64,000 nucleotides of DNA from Chrysomallon squamiferum (lineage: Eukaryota > Mollusca > Gastropoda > Neomphalida > Peltospiridae). The notes under the pieces were generated by a model, which was not told the origin of the DNA, made no database searches, and saw only the letters and a list, made by a program, of their open reading frames with translations. Below are positions 27,641 to 40,891 of this stretch, one piece after another. A program made the position numbers and the translations under genes. How positions within the stretch are numbered: position 1 is the first letter of the stretch; every line of letters begins with the position of its first letter. The stretch covers positions 14,005,037 through 14,069,036 of the forward strand of contig CM022677.1 in the NCBI GenBank assembly GCA_012295275.1, given 5' to 3'.

Positions 27641-29558
27641 CTAACTTAGAAGAGATAAAGTGATAAATAAAACAGAGATAATCACATGTTTGTGTTTGTC
27701 CAGTCTGTTTATATAATTATATATATATATATATATATATATACAATCTAACTTAGAAGAGATAAAGTGATAGATAAAACAGAGATAATCACATGTTTGT
27801 GTTTGCCGTCTCTGCCCAGTCTCTGCTGGTGCTCTGAGATCTCACACTTGAGATGCTCTATCTGTACTCTGTAGGCCTGCTCCTGTGACTCCTTACCACT
27901 CAGTCTCAACTCCACAGCTCTCTTCTCCTTCTCCATCAAGTAGTTCTGAGCCTTCAGCTCCGCCTTCTCCTCCTGAAAAACAAAATTACAACAAGGTGAG
28001 TAAATTGAGTCTGTCCAGAATTCAGAAAATGTTTTAATACAAATACAGTATGATTCAAAATAAAGAAAAAGTGTCATTAATAAAATCAAAAGAACAGAAA
28101 TACTAGTTAATGTAGTACAAGACATCAAGGTAGTTTTAATAATATGCTATTCCAATGTTAAGAACAAATCTGTCTAGAATCCCAGAAAATATTGTTAAAT
28201 ACATAGAATAAACATAATAATAAATATAAAACAAAGTCCAAAGTGTTATTAGTAAAAGAATATGAAAAGAAATAATACAACACAAAAATAGAAGACAATT
28301 TTTATATTAATTTATTCAAATTGTTAAAAACACAAACACAATGAGAGAAGACTCCTGTTCACAAAAAATAATGGGTTATTCTGTTTTAAGATTAGCAGCA
28401 AGGAATTTTTATACAGACAGAACAACATATTTAGTAACACTGACCTTCATAGCCATCAGCTCCTGCATTAACACAGCATTTTCCAAATCCAGTCTTTGAG
28501 CTTCCGGAGTTTTCTTGGGTTCGTCAAGCAGATGATCAAAGTGTAAACTCTCCAGCTCCATGATGGTCATTCTGACCACTGCCCAGTCATTCTTCAGTGA
28601 CTGAATGTACTCACGCAGTCTCTGTTCATCGAGTTTGGTGAAGTCAGGGTCCACTGAGCTAGCCGTAGAACTGGACGTGCTGGACCATTCAAAATGAAAA
28701 GTTGCTTTGTTAAAGATTATCACTAGTTATGGAAAAGTCAGTTAATCAACTTGAAATTTATAATTCTGTAAGTTAGGTAAAATCCTTTTAGAAAGATAGT
28801 TAATGCAAAGTCCAGTTAATTACAGCATAGACTTTAATATACTGTAAAATCTAAATTTATCTTAGTAAGAAAAAACCCAGTTAGATGCAAAACTATGTTT
28901 TTTTTACTTATAAGTCAATTTTGGGTAATAAAAGAAATAACAAAGGTAAAAAAATAGATTCCAATAAAGTACAAAATAAAGATAATTTAGATATAAAAAC
29001 ACAATTACTTTAAGTATTCAAAACAATGTAGATTAAATTCAATACAAAGGTATTGTCTCTGTTTTTGAAGGTAAAAAAATACAGTCCATTTAAATATAAA
29101 GTCAGTTTAAATATTGAAAAACAAACTATTAATGTATAAAATACAGTCAATTTCAGTATTAAACTTTAAGAGAATAGTTAAAATGCTAAACACAAAATCT
29201 TATTAGACAGAAAAGCAATTACAGTAAAGTATAAAACAAAGTCAAAGTAGAATAGCAGATGTCATCTTGAAGTACTGAAAAAAAAAGTGTATTAATTAAC
29301 AAAGTTAGTTTCAGTATTAAAAAAACTGAAACTAAAAATAATGGAAAACAAAAAGACTTCAAGTAAAGCATCACCTTGCAGTTCTGTTGTTAGAAGAGAG
29401 ATCTTTCCAGGGGTGAGAAGTACAGGGTGTGGTGTGAACTCCACAGCTTCTGTCCAGTTTGTGAAGTAGATGTTGAGCCACACCTTCAGCAGACATCCTC
29501 GAGTGATGAGCTCTCTGTGGTATAGACGTCACCTCCACCTGATCCTCACACTCCTTTA
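25431..29558 (-). CDS. MCC: MCC 3' exon block, left copy (five open exons, 332 residues)
   Basis: Exons 29,558-29,375, 28,679-28,445, 27,972-27,793, 26,622-26,402 and 25,611-25,431 have matching splice phases and read through without a stop to TAG. They give 332 residues of the C-terminal half of colorectal mutant cancer protein (MCC), a coiled-coil scaffold. Landmarks shared with vertebrate MCC are TASS..DFTK.DEQRL, RLDLENAVLMQELMAMK, EEKAELKAQNYLMEKEK, SEIRHQQSAEFVNDLKRAN and the terminal RPPTNETSL. NETSL fits a class I PDZ ligand, as in human MCC. This copy carries unusual residues at conserved places (KNDW for KNDR, HFD, VDPD), hinting at relaxed constraint. The acceptor of its first exon is altered compared with the right arm, though it is still usable. 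Confidence 0.85.
27240..27830 (-). repeat. Tandem array built from an MCC exon end and its donor site (left arm)
   Basis: About five to six units of 90-120 bp, the inner ones interrupted. Each carries a copy of the last ~25 bases of the MCC exon at 27,793-27,972 and its donor (cagactgggcaaacacaaac, then atgtgatt), followed by tatctctgttttat, ttctaagttaga and a (TA)n run. The right arm has about three units at 53,950-54,230. Confidence 0.85.
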
Positions 29559-31375
29559 CTGAAATTAACATTGAAATTAAATATACATTTAGTAAAATTA
29601 GCATTACAGATTTATTGTAGAATACACTAACATGCACAGATATTAAAAATTAACAATTTTCACCATCTGTGCATTAGGCTAATTTCAGTGTCTATGTATT
29701 AACAGCTAACACTGAAAGATGTTAAAAAATAAAATGAAAAACAATTTTCACCATCTTTAGATGCATTTTTAAAAGATAAATTAATGACAGACACACACAG
29801 TGTCTATATGTATTCTGAAATTAATAATCATTAATACTGAAATGGTAAAGACATATAAACACACACACACATATACAAAACTTAACTTTATTTATGTGTA
29901 AAAATAGAATGAATTTCAGTGATGTAGCAATTACTGAAATAATATATTTTTAAATAAGAATTTTAGTTGTAAACTCACCCAGACTTCCAAGTCCTGCAGC
30001 TCTGCAGTTAGGTAACAAAACTCCCATCAAAACTCCAGCAGAACACACAACTCTCCATAAGCCTCTATCATCTGATCAGAGTAGTTCATAGCCAACTGCA
30101 GCGCTGTGTTGTTAGACTCATACTTCCCCATCAACACCATCAACCTCTCCAAGTAGGACTTGCTCTCGTTCATTGAGGTGGCAATTTTGCTCTGAAGTCT
30201 TTCAAACTCAATTTCAAACTCTTTCACGTTAGTTTAAAATCAGTTAAATTTATATCTGATGTCATGACAAAAATATCAATGATTTATTCTGTTTTATTGT
30301 TTAAGAATCTATTTATTTTAGTTAATTTGAAACAGAATTGCCCAAAGGCCAAAAAACAAGGTTAAAAATCGATATTATGAAAAATAATGGGTAATTCTGT
30401 GTTATTGTTAAAAATGTATTTATTTTGGCGATTTGATTTTGAATGATTGTAGTTGGGAAACATTTGTAAGTTTAAAAATCAGTTAAATTCATATTTAAAA
30501 TTTGAAAAATACTGTCTATCATTCATTTTCTGTCAGTTTGATTTTTTCTGAGGTAATATGACTTGGAATTACCACCATAAAAAACCCCATTAATAAATTA
30601 ACATATCATACTGGAAATTATGAAAAATATGTCTATTTTTTCCTTCATATTTTTGCCAGTCAAATAACATTTGTGAATTAAAACATCAGTTAAGTTTCTA
30701 CTGTAAATTATGAAAATACACTGTCAGCATATTCCAATTTAACATTTAAAAGTGTTAAGCATTAGTTATAAATTTGTTAAAATATTATGCTAGTGTGTTT
30801 TATGTGGTTATGTAACATTAGCAAGTTCAAACATTTTGTAATTTTCCAGTGAAGTTACATTCCAGCACAGGAAACATCACTGTGCATATAAATGATGTTA
30901 AATGAGATTTACCCCAAGGGAGGTAATTTCAGCACCAAGAATCTGTCTGTCTCCAGCACATGTTTTTAATTTCTTCAGTTCTGCTGTTTTAGCTACAGGA
31001 AACTGATCACTGCCTGCAGTGGTCCTGTGAATTAATAAGTAAATAAATAAATAATAAAATAAATAAATAAATAAATAGAATATTTACATAAATACTTAAA
31101 TAATAAATATACTATCAAATGTTTTTACTAGGAAAATAAGCAGCAAACGGAAAGAAATGGATGTACAAAGAACAAATAATATATATGTATATATTATAGT
31201 TTGGTATTTTTAAAAAAATAATATATATATATGTATTATAGATTTTTTGTATTTTCTCCACATTCCATATATAAAAAAATAACACAACACACACACTGTC
31301 TACCTCCACTGATTCCCTTATAGTCACATGCAATAAAGATGAGAAACAAAATAAGAAATGTTTATTTATACCTCT

Positions 31376-31470
31376 CTCCTGTGTTAGGAGTTACTTTTGT
31401 TACATGGAACATAAATGAATGACAATATAACAAATATTTATTTATACCTCTCTCCTGTATTAGGATTCAC
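31376..31470 (-). repeat. Duplicated MCC donor site, 65 bp apart (left arm only)
   Basis: On the minus strand caggagagaggtataaataa occurs twice, once at the end of the SRTSTP-type exon (donor at 31,447) and again 65 bp into the intron. The right arm has a single copy at about 50,065-50,084. Confidence 0.8.
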
Positions 31471-31529
31471 TTGTGACTTTGTTGGTGTTGATGTTTGATT
31501 CTTCATGGGACTAGAAGACAAATCTGTCA

Positions 31530-31700
31530 GAGGTAACTTATCCTGTAACTCTTATCCTGTAACTGTAACAATTTATCCTCTAGCTTTTTCAACTGTAACA
31601 AAATAAAACAATTTATCCTGTAACAATTTATTTATTCTGTAACTCTTTCAGCAGTAAACAAAATGTAATAATTTATCCTTTAACTATTTTTGCTATAAAC
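31530..31700 (-). repeat. Tandem array built from an MCC acceptor site (left arm)
   Basis: About five units of 30-50 bp resemble ttgttacagttgaaagagtt then acaggataaa, which is the acceptor plus first codons of the next MCC exon. In this arm the innermost extra unit puts a TAA in frame with the exon. A related array is at 49,830-50,000. Confidence 0.75.
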
Positions 31701-32839
31701 TTTAAAAAAAGTGTATTTTCTAACAACTTTACAGTACTTTTTTTTAAGAATGTAACAATTCCATGCAGTTACTAACAATTTAACTGTTACTCTTTCATAG
31801 AAAAACTCAATGCAGAAATTATTAACACAAGCCATACTATATAACTGAAGGAAAAAGCAATCTGTATAATTAAGTTTTGTGTTTCAATTCTACCTACAAA
31901 TAAAAATATAAATATAATTATTTTAATATTTATGCAGAGTTACCTTTCTTTTCAACTTCTCCCTGTCATCATTAATATATTCAATATGGCTACATAGCTG
32001 TGTAAGTTCTATTTTCTGTCTGCCTATCTGTTCTTGTAGAACTGATATTCATCGTTGAGTCTTCTCTGATACGTTGAACGACGTTCAGCGTTCATTTTTT
32101 TTTCTTTCTGCAATGGCTGACTCTTCTGTGACAACTCACGGGAAAATTCTGCATTTATTTCAACCTGTTTCTAAAACATCCAAAAAAAAAAAAAAAAAAA
32201 ACCATTTATAATTATTCTCGGTTTTAATTTTATATTTTATTTAGTAATTTAAAAAAAAAGCACATGAACAAATTTTAATTTTATTTGTAAATTTAATTCT
32301 ATTTTTGCTCTTCTAATCAAATTAACTGATTGAAAAAATATCTCATTTTAACTATATATTTAGTTGGAACTTTTCTTTTTAATTCCGTCATTCCTTCTAA
32401 CAGTAAGAAAATGAGAAAAATATCTAATTTTAATTATATATTTATTTGTTACTTTCTTTTTAATGCCTTCTAGCAGTAAGTAAACGAGAAATTTTTTTTA
32501 TAATAATTTAATAAATTTAATAAAAAAAATCCAACAAATTATAATATGTTGCTATTTATAGCATAAATTAAAATTAAAATTAATAAACTTTTAAAACAAT
32601 TGGACATCTATCTAAAACAGCCAAAAAAATAAATATAAAAGTAAATGATTACCAGGTCTCGCAGACTGGAAGCCATTTGCATTATTCTCGTTGATACTTC
32701 CTCCATCATTGCTTTTGTCCGATCATCTTCTTCCACAGAAATGAAAAGAAAAAAAGAAAAAAAGAAAAAAAACACTTTCAAATGTCTTTACACTTTCTGG
32801 AATTTGGTATTTTCAACAAATTCATAGAAATTATTTCTT

Positions 32840-33140
32840 AGTCTTTCATTAAACACAGTAAAGAACAGCAAGTTAATGGTGTTGTTTTACATCTGAAGAA
32901 TGACTGACTTGACTCATACAATGAAAGAAAAAAATGGTTAAATCTCTTCGCATATTTCTGGAGTTTCAGGTTTTCAGGAATCTTTTCTTGTCCATTAAAT
33001 ACAGTGAAAAACCAGCAAACAAATGGTATTATTTTACAAAACATAATGACAAGCCAAAACTATGTTTCATTATGTGTCCCGATATATTATATTATTGTTT
33101 TTATTATTCATTAAAAACAGTGAAGAACAGCAAACTCACA
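32840..33140. repeat. ~130-bp intronic repeat, three copies (left arm)
   Basis: Blocks like aacagtgaagaacagcaaac with att-rich tails occur near 32,855, 32,996 and 33,115. Mirror copies are near 48,985, 49,110 and 49,190 in the right arm. Confidence 0.7.
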
Positions 33141-33983
33141 CGATATATTATTTAATAAAGACCACTGACCTGATGACATTAATCTGGTGTCTGTTTTCTT
33201 CATCAGCTCTGCAATGACGTGTGAAGTTCAGTGACACGTTCGTCTAGAATCACTAAAATATTTGAAGTTTTGAATGGTTTTTGGATATAACAGTCTATAA
33301 GTAAATTAAAAAACATACAGACTAAATTCTCTTAGTATTCAAAATAACAACAGACATTTTTTTTTTTTTTGATGAATTTGAATTAGTATATACTGTACTT
33401 ATTGAACCTATGTACTCTTTGTTTTATTGTCTGCTTAAGAAAACATCATAAATAAATAATCAAATAAATACATAAATAACCAAATAAGGCAGAAAGTAAA
33501 TATATAATAATAAAATCTTTTTAAATTTAAATTTGCTCATCAGATTAACGTACATATTTTCTAAATCTTTTCCAGGAAGATAGCCAGAGTAGCTTTAAAT
33601 CATCACCAAGAGTTATTGCCAAACACGTTATTTTCTAGTCAGGCTATATTCTTAGAATAACAACATTAAAAGGCAGGTGGAAATTTAATTTCAGGATAAT
33701 GCTAGGAAAAAAATAAATAAAATAAATCATTTCTTACCTGACATTTAGTCAGTTATTTTTCTAAATGATCTCTTTCGGCTATACTTGTGCCAACCTGTTG
33801 TTCAGCTCGATTATCTCCCATTTCAGAGAGGTCAAGGCCGCCTGGTGAAGCTGGGAAAGAAAATAAATAATTTTAAATTATTACATTTTGCAACCAAATT
33901 AAAATAGGTTATCTTTGAATGTTTGTGATTCAGTCTATTTAATCATTCCTAAAGCTAATTAAGGAAAAAATATCGATAATGAA

Positions 33984-34026
<43 letters not shown>

Positions 34027-35225
34027 TCACAAATAGTGATAATAAACTAAATATTTAAAAATAAAATACATACATACATGTATAAGTTGTTACAGCTCTT
34101 GTTACGTTAAAACGCATGTGCGTGTATGTGAAAGTGATTTGAATTGTAAGCTATTTTATAAAACTCAGCTATAAATGCTATTATTTGTATTAGTTATTAC
34201 AACGACTTCTACTACTTGCTACTAAGAATAACTGTAATTAATCATGTACGAGCAGTATGTCAGTAAGGAGCAGAACATAAGTAATCAGAATAAAACAAAA
34301 TATGAATGCAATTAAATAAAACAACAAAAGAACGATCGTCAATATATTGTTATTCATTATTACAAAAATTCAGCTAAATTACTCAAAAAATTAAAGTTGA
34401 GTCTTGTGACAAGATTCTATATCGTATTGTTTAATAATTTATTTTCGATTATCTGCACTTTAAAACTATCCAGAAACGCAGACGACAAAATATTTTAGAA
34501 GCTAAATTACAAACATGTACTTCAAACTATAAAGAAAGAAAGAAAAAAAAGTACTGTAGCATTACCTGAATATACAAAGAAATCAACTCTTCATGATTCT
34601 TAGAATCCACATTTATTTGCAAAATCCATAAATAACAAATACCGGAAATAACAGCAGAAGTCCCTCACCCCGCAAAAACAAAAAATTATATGAGAGTAAT
34701 CTCCCTTCAGCTACATTTTATTTATTAATTTATTTATTTATTTATTTATATATATATGTACGTCATTGCACACCACAGAAAATCGTTAATAACGAAACGT
34801 CGTATATAGCTTTATAAAGAGTAATACATGTAAATGTGTAGGTGTGTTCAAGGAATATTATATACAGTAAACAACATAACGTGTCTATTAAGATAAAATA
34901 TAAACAATACAAATAAATACAATCGACTGTCAAAACCGGATTCATTGAGGCCAGCGTTGTATGCCGTTTTAGACAGTGCCGATATACAAACATTAAAATA
35001 ACTTAAAACTGAAATATTTGGTTTATTATTACAAATGTTAATGGTCTATCAGTTGTCTCTGTCGACTGCGTTTTCTTCATATTCCTCTCCAAACTCCTCA
35101 GTCATGGCCTCCAAGTTTTACATTAATTGCAAATGCTGCTTTCGATAACAGCAGCAAAAGATTTAATTTTTTTGCCACTTTAAGATAATACGAAAGTTTC
35201 TTTGTATCGTCAGTCCATTCAAATT

Positions 35226-35261
<36 letters not shown>

Positions 35262-35565
35262 TCATATATTCTTGACGTAACCAATACAGTTTGTATACTT
35301 ACAACAAACCGGCCATCTGAAATGTTCGAAGATAATTTATGCAATGTACAGCGAGTACTGACAGTTATGATAATTCTGTAAAATAAAACATGAATTAGGA
35401 AAATACCGAATCGCATGTTACATCAATGTGGTGAATTTTATACATTTTTATTATACATTTTAATTAAATAAAACAATGTAAAATATTGCTTAGGACAGTC
35501 TATTTTAACTCACTGAATTAATAAGTAATAAGCTGTTTTCTGTGTGTGTGTGTGTGTGTGTGTGG

Positions 35566-35597
<32 letters not shown>

Positions 35598-35863
35598 TAC
35601 TGTCAGTTTCTAATATGTGTACTTGTTTCTTGACCTCATTGATTAATATACGTAATGACAGTTTACATCTAAAATGGACAGCTAATATATATATATATAT
35701 ATATATATCAGTTATTACAAGCAGTGTAAACCATTACTGACTACTGATAATAAAAATTTGCTGTGCATATCAAAAGAGACTTGTCGACGTTTGGCTGAAA
35801 TAAGTAGCCACTGGTAAATTTAATACTTTAAACATACGGACCTATGAAAATAACAATTTAAAA

Positions 35864-35867
<4 letters not shown>

Positions 35868-35942
<75 letters not shown>
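35868..35942. repeat. (TA)n microsatellite
   Basis: Pure TA run of about 75 bp. Confidence 0.95.
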
Positions 35943-35948
<6 letters not shown>

Positions 35949-36394
35949 ATATTCACGTACAGCATATTTGATTATTTTGTTGTTGTTTTTCTTATTATTT
36001 TCTTTTTAGTAAATAAATAAATTAATTAATTAAACAATCCTTAAAAATATATTTCCTTTTACAAGTTAAAACGATGTTTAATTTTCATCTCAAGAACAAA
36101 GAATTAACTAGTGTAACAGATGTTACAATGAGCAAGCATGTTTATATAGGTTTGTCGTTGTATTTTATGTCTAAAGGCAAAGTGTAGCATTTGCAATGAT
36201 TCTAAGGCGTTGAAAAAACTCAAGAGACAAGAGGACGTAATCATTATATTTTGAACGAGACTAATCATTTACACAAACAGGCATCTTTGAAAAATACTGC
36301 AGAATTAACCAAGAATGAAAGAAGTGATGAAAAAAATATAAAAGAAATCAATAAAATCCAATCATAAATACTTTTAATATATATTTTATTATTA

Positions 36395-37989
36395 TTTTTT
36401 TTTTTTTTAAATAAATGCCTATGGAAAAAATTTACAAACAACAAATTAATCAATAAGCAAGAACTCATTTCTAGGATCTGCGCACATTAAAAGTTGCATC
36501 GTGTTTCATTTATTCTTCTGGATTTGTGGAACATGGTCGCTTAAATACTTGCTATTTTTCTAGAATCCAGTAAGTTGATACCCATTTAGAGCCAATAAGA
36601 ACGGGACAAGCTCCGTGAATTGTCATTTTGTTAGGTGAACCATTCCGATATAGCTGCACCTGCTTTAGGTTGTATTCTTACACCAAGATGAAGAAACACT
36701 GTTGCACCTCCTTCTACATCACTCAAATAGTTTAACTATGTGGCAATTCTGTTTTCACCGGAAGAATATGCTATGTTGAAATAGTCAGTGTGAGTCGTGA
36801 ACTGTCTGCCTATTCCATAGTTTGCCACCTGAAGTGGTTCTGAAGCTTTCATTGAAAGACCTGTGATTGCTTCAATTCGTTTCTGACTTCTCGCGTCTGC
36901 TTCTATGAAACCTCTTCCTAGACATGTATGTTTGTTAATTCTTTTCTCAGATTTGATATTTTTTCAACAGTGATTGATTTCAGATGCTTGTAACAGAGGC
37001 ATAGAAACTGTTTTAATGTCTTCAATTGCAGCATCACTGATAAAATCATGATAGAGAACAATTTTCGGTGAGAAATGCAGAATCTCTTCTTTAGCAGGCT
37101 TAAGAATTAGAAGCGGATTTTTGTTGTTGTAATGGTAGCGATATTTCAAACGATGTCGCTGTCGTACTATAATAACGTCTTCACCACGACAGAGAACATC
37201 GAAAATAGTTTTTTCTTTAACTCTGGCATTTTCTTTTCTCTTTTCTGTCCTTGAATATTTTTTCCTTCTATTCGGAGCGCGTTCAAGTCCAGGAGCTAAA
37301 ATTAACTGTTCATTTGTCAGATTTAAAACGTGTTCTATCTGTCCCGCTAATTCTCTACCGTTAATTTCATAGTCATGAAATACGCTCTGAATTGTTTCCG
37401 TTCTTTGTTTCTCGAGACTTGTTTCCATTCAAATATGCACATATTTGTATTTTTTCATTTTGTATGCGAGGCGACCTAACTGATAACAGTCTTCTGCTGA
37501 TAATCTCTGTATATATCGTTCATATATAAAATCGTCTGCTAATCTTGTCGCATTTAATTTGTACGTGTCTTGAAGTCGAAACACAGCTGCAGCGACCCCT
37601 TCTAAATCTTCGTAACATGGAAGGTGTTCACGAATTTCTTGTAGTTTGGTTAATTCTGACTGGGACGTAATATTTTGGTTAAGAATAGGCTGCACATCTC
37701 GTTCCCAGTCCAACGTGAAACGTTTAATATATAAAAATGCACCAATCGGGTTGGCTATGGAACGATTTGGATCTTTTAGTGCGATCGAACAGTGCTGTTC
37801 GATTTGATGTGAAATTGTTTTCAACTTTTCCAATTTAGTTCCTTCTTCATAAACATGACTAAAATTTCTTAATGCTATTGCCAAGTCTCTTCCTGCTAGT
37901 ACAGAGCTGTAGAGATGTGATACGGACGTAAATAGTTCTGAATTCATAGCTGATAAAAGCAAAACTAAAATAATGTACTGCTGATACAT
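36395..37989 (-). pseudogene. P4HA-like: Prolyl 4-hydroxylase alpha-subunit retrocopy (intronless, A-tailed)
   Basis: Read from ATG at 37,989 to a stop at 36,510, the sequence follows the whole collagen prolyl 4-hydroxylase alpha subunit without introns: a hydrophobic signal peptide, the N-terminal domain (LFTSVSHLYSS, DTYKLNATRLADD, LSAEDCYQLGRLAYKMKKY), the linker, LCRGED, and the 2-oxoglutarate/Fe(II) dioxygenase domain. The dioxygenase motifs HTD (iron ligands) and IHGACPVLIGSKWV (distal His and the 2-oxoglutarate Lys) remain. Lesions: TGA at 37,429-37,431 where Trp is expected, a frameshift near 36,964, TAG in the catalytic core (IAT-stop-LNY, again a Trp site), a deletion near 36,640, and a further stop near the C terminus. 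A T-run at 36,395-36,408 is a ~14-base A-tail on the minus strand. Absence of introns plus the tail indicates reverse transcription of an mRNA. Normal P4HA acts in the ER on procollagen; this copy is unlikely to work. Confidence 0.88.
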
Positions 37990-39399
37990 ATTTGAAGGTA
38001 TCTACTAGCGATATGAGTACCTAAATATCTGGTAAAAAAGTAGAGTTATGATGAATATAATTCTAAATGTATATCAGTTTAAAATACGCAGGTTATTAAA
38101 CTGATGGGGGGAGGGATAAAATGACACGTTTCATTATTTTATATTTCAGTTTATGTGTTTATTTTATTTATTTTATTAGTTTTACTTTTTACTTGTTGTA
38201 ATAAACAGATAACTCAGCAGGTTGATGGATAGATACAAAGTGAGACAGAGAGTGATGGATAGGAAATTAGGTAACTACATGAATATGGAAGTGCAGGTAC
38301 ATCTGTTAGATGTGCTAGAACGTGTGAATGAGAGTGTGCTAGTGTTATAAATGGGCAGACATACAGAAAGACAGAAGTTGTAAGGTAGTTATGCAGGGAG
38401 ATAGCTGCAGAGATGGACAGATGATTTATGGATGGTTATTGATGGATCAGAATGTGAACAGATAGATAAAAAAGAAAATGATAGGTATGTAAGTTGAGTA
38501 CATTGTTCTGTTACAGAAATGTTTGTATGTATGTGAAGGAAATGTGCTTGTATGTTTATGAGGAGTGGCTGTTAATTTAACGTGAAAGGAGGTTATATCT
38601 TCAGTTTAAACAGCTCATTGGTCATTCTCTCTAACTTTTTTCATGTTGCATCCATCATTTTCCTTAACTAGCAAAATATCAGCAATATCCAGATTTGTTT
38701 TCCCATTAGGACAACTGTCTCAACTGTATATTTTTATTTCAGTTCACCAACTTATCAGAAGAAGACGTCAAAGTAAGTACATTTCTATTCTGCATTTACT
38801 TAGAATTTTACTTAAAGATGTGATTTATTTGTTATTTTAGATAATGATATAAACAATTTTTGTCACTGAGATCTTTCAATGTGATAAACAATACATATGT
38901 TAAAAATGATTATTTATTCAGTTAGAGTAGGTTCTTTGTTTTGGAGATGGTGTATGCTTTAAGTTTTTATTAAATGTAGTAATAATTTTTCTTCTTACAC
39001 ATTTATCTTTAACTTATTATACTAGACAAACTTTACTCAGTTTAGTCTGAAAATGAAATAACAAGCTTATGAAAAGAGCTACTTTTCCTATTTAAAAAGC
39101 TATATTATAGATAGAAATGTTAAAAATCAAACAAACACACACAAACACACACTCACTAACGTACACACAGAATATATGTATCTCTTGCTCAGACTATCAG
39201 GGAATTTATGTTTCCTATTTACAAAATTATGTCCAACTAATGAAATGTCTGCTTATTATTTTATTAACTACTTTATTAATTTCAGTGTAATGTGACTTGA
39301 ATGTTCTTACATTAGCATTTGATTTAATTTATATATTACAGTTTATTTTTGGTATTTTAACTAGACTAAGTTCCTGACCTTCAAGATGGAAAAATTAAA

Positions 39400-40503
39400 T
39401 CAAGAGTAGAGAAAAGAGAGTCAAGAAAGGTCTTGGGACATTGCTGAAAAGAACATGGACCAAGAACTACATGGCTTAAGGAATGATGTTGAGATATGTG
39501 TGAAATCAGTTCCTAAAGAAAAACAGATTAATGTTAATTTTGTTGAAGGTGTTTCTGAATGAAAAATTCTTAATTATGTGAATCAAATTCATCTTTATTT
39601 TAGACATGATTTTTATCTCTTTAGATTATTTTTCAGTAAATAATTTGAATTGATAACTGCATCATTAAATCTCATTAGAATACTAAACAAAAGATGTAAA
39701 AAAGGTTATATTTCCATTTTTAGTTTACTATAATTATATTGATTCATGCTGTTTTAATTTATTGAATTGTTTTATAACAAGGAAATGTCAGTATTTACTG
39801 AATGACATTCAGATCTTTCATCATGTATTTATAGAACTGAAGAAACCAATATACTAAACTGTGGCTTTAAACTGTATATTTTCAGAAGTTAAGGATAGAA
39901 ATATTCAAGAAATTGTTGATAAATACAAACTCAGATTGATATTTTGGAACAAAGAGTAGCTCGAGTCTCCAGTAGAGTTGAAGTATTTGGTGCTGTCCAG
40001 CAGGTATTTAAATACATTATTCATTTTATTTCAGTTTTAAATATTTCTTCAGTATTTCACAAAATTCTATGCAAAATAGTTTTCTTACGCTGAATTAAGC
40101 AACTTACATAAAAATGTAATATATTTGTTTTTGTAAAATCATGAAAATGATTAGCAATTATTGTATACTGATGCTTTGTCTGCACATACTATCTCATTTA
40201 TTGAAAGAATCCATAGAATCACTAAGGACTAATTATTTGTTCAGTTATAAAGACACCTGCCATGAAATGGCAGTCTGATTTTTACTTTACTCTAACTTTT
40301 TTACTTTATTTTATTTATTTATTTTATTTATTTATTTATAAAATGAGCAATAATTAATAACCAGAGAATTCTACAAGTAAAATCAGTTCAAATGTGTTTT
40401 TGTAGGAGATGAGACTCAGTTGTACAATGGAGGTAATGGTTACTCATGTTGGGAACATTAAACAATCACACACAAAATATCAGACATATCTTGAAGAGAT
40501 CAA
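39400..40503 (+). pseudogene. IRAG/LRMP (MRVI1) family coiled-coil exons, partial
   Basis: Three consecutive exons: ~39,400-39,548 (QERSWDIAEKNMDQELHGLR), 39,886-40,003 (ILEQRVARVSSRVEVFGAVQ) and 40,406-40,503 (EMRLSCTMEVMVTHVGNIKQ). They match the conserved coiled coil of the IRAG1/IRAG2 (MRVI1/LRMP) family, where SRDLAEEN and RVxSRxEmxGAVxQExRvSkAvEVMxxHVENLk are typical. Splice sites are good (gtgttt; ttttcag/gtattt; tgtag/gtaagt). There is a TAG in the first block and a one-base loss in the second (around aaatacaaactcag near 39,927). The C-terminal membrane anchor expected for the family is not seen; the locus runs into a transposon end and the assembly gap. Family members are ER membrane proteins linked to IP3-receptor calcium release. 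Confidence 0.7.
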
Positions 40504-40610
40504 GTAAGTTAACACTGTTTTTTCTTATCCATTCACATGTGTCACCTCTTTAACTGACAAAGATGATAATGATATTTGTATACAAATTAAGGTAAAAAAT
40601 AATCACAATA

Positions 40611-40891
40611 CAGTATACCCTCACCTGTTCGCGGTTCCCCATTCGCGGCTCCGCATATTCGCGGGTTAGGCTCTTAACCCTATCGCATCGTATGCTGGTA
40701 TACCAGGCGAGCGTCATAACGTCATAAAAACAAATGCTCGGTAAACCGCACAAACAATATCAAATTTTTTCAATTATTGTTGCAATACACTACGTATTTT
40801 TTTATAAATGCATACACTGTATGTACAGTGCATATTTTTTGTGACCGTGTATTAATAATGTTTTTAATTGCATATTATTACTGAATTGTAT
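40611..40891 (+). mobile_element. Tigger/pogo-like DNA transposon end, truncated by the gap
   Basis: Starts CAGTATACCCTC directly after a TA and continues gttcgcggttccccattcgcgg, the repeated ttcgcgg pattern typical of many animal Tigger/pogo elements. The sequence is GC-richer than its surroundings. The other end is not seen before or just after the gap. Superfamily call is by resemblance. Confidence 0.55.

Larger units (their letters stand above)
25431..34625 (-). pseudogene. MCC: MCC homologue, left copy, full span with 5' lesions
   Basis: Upstream of the open 3' block, exons align in order with vertebrate MCC: 34,566-~34,625 (ISLYIQ end; tentative), 33,738-33,850 (LHQAALTSLKWEIIELNNRL), 33,170-33,243 (RVTELHTSLQ...ELMKKTDTRL), 32,653-~32,730, 31,944-32,170, 31,448-~31,550 (SRTSTP-type linker ending NPNTGER), 30,913-31,024 (DQFPVAKTAELKKLK...GDRQILGAEITSLG) and 29,979-~30,227 (KEFEIEFERL...MGKYESNNTALQLA). 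Lesions: frameshift plus TAA in the 33,738 exon; frameshift in 33,170; frameshift and lost sequence in 31,944; loss of the acceptor and first part of the 29,979 exon; a one-base deletion near 30,027 that makes TGA. Vertebrate MCC acts in Wnt signalling, polarity and NF-kB. Probably a decaying gene; unpolished assembly errors cannot be excluded for the one-base changes. Confidence 0.75.

Noticed and set aside
27240-27830. CRISPR-like array
   Set aside because: The regularly spaced units are minisatellite copies with similar spacers in an animal intron; no unique spacers or cas genes.
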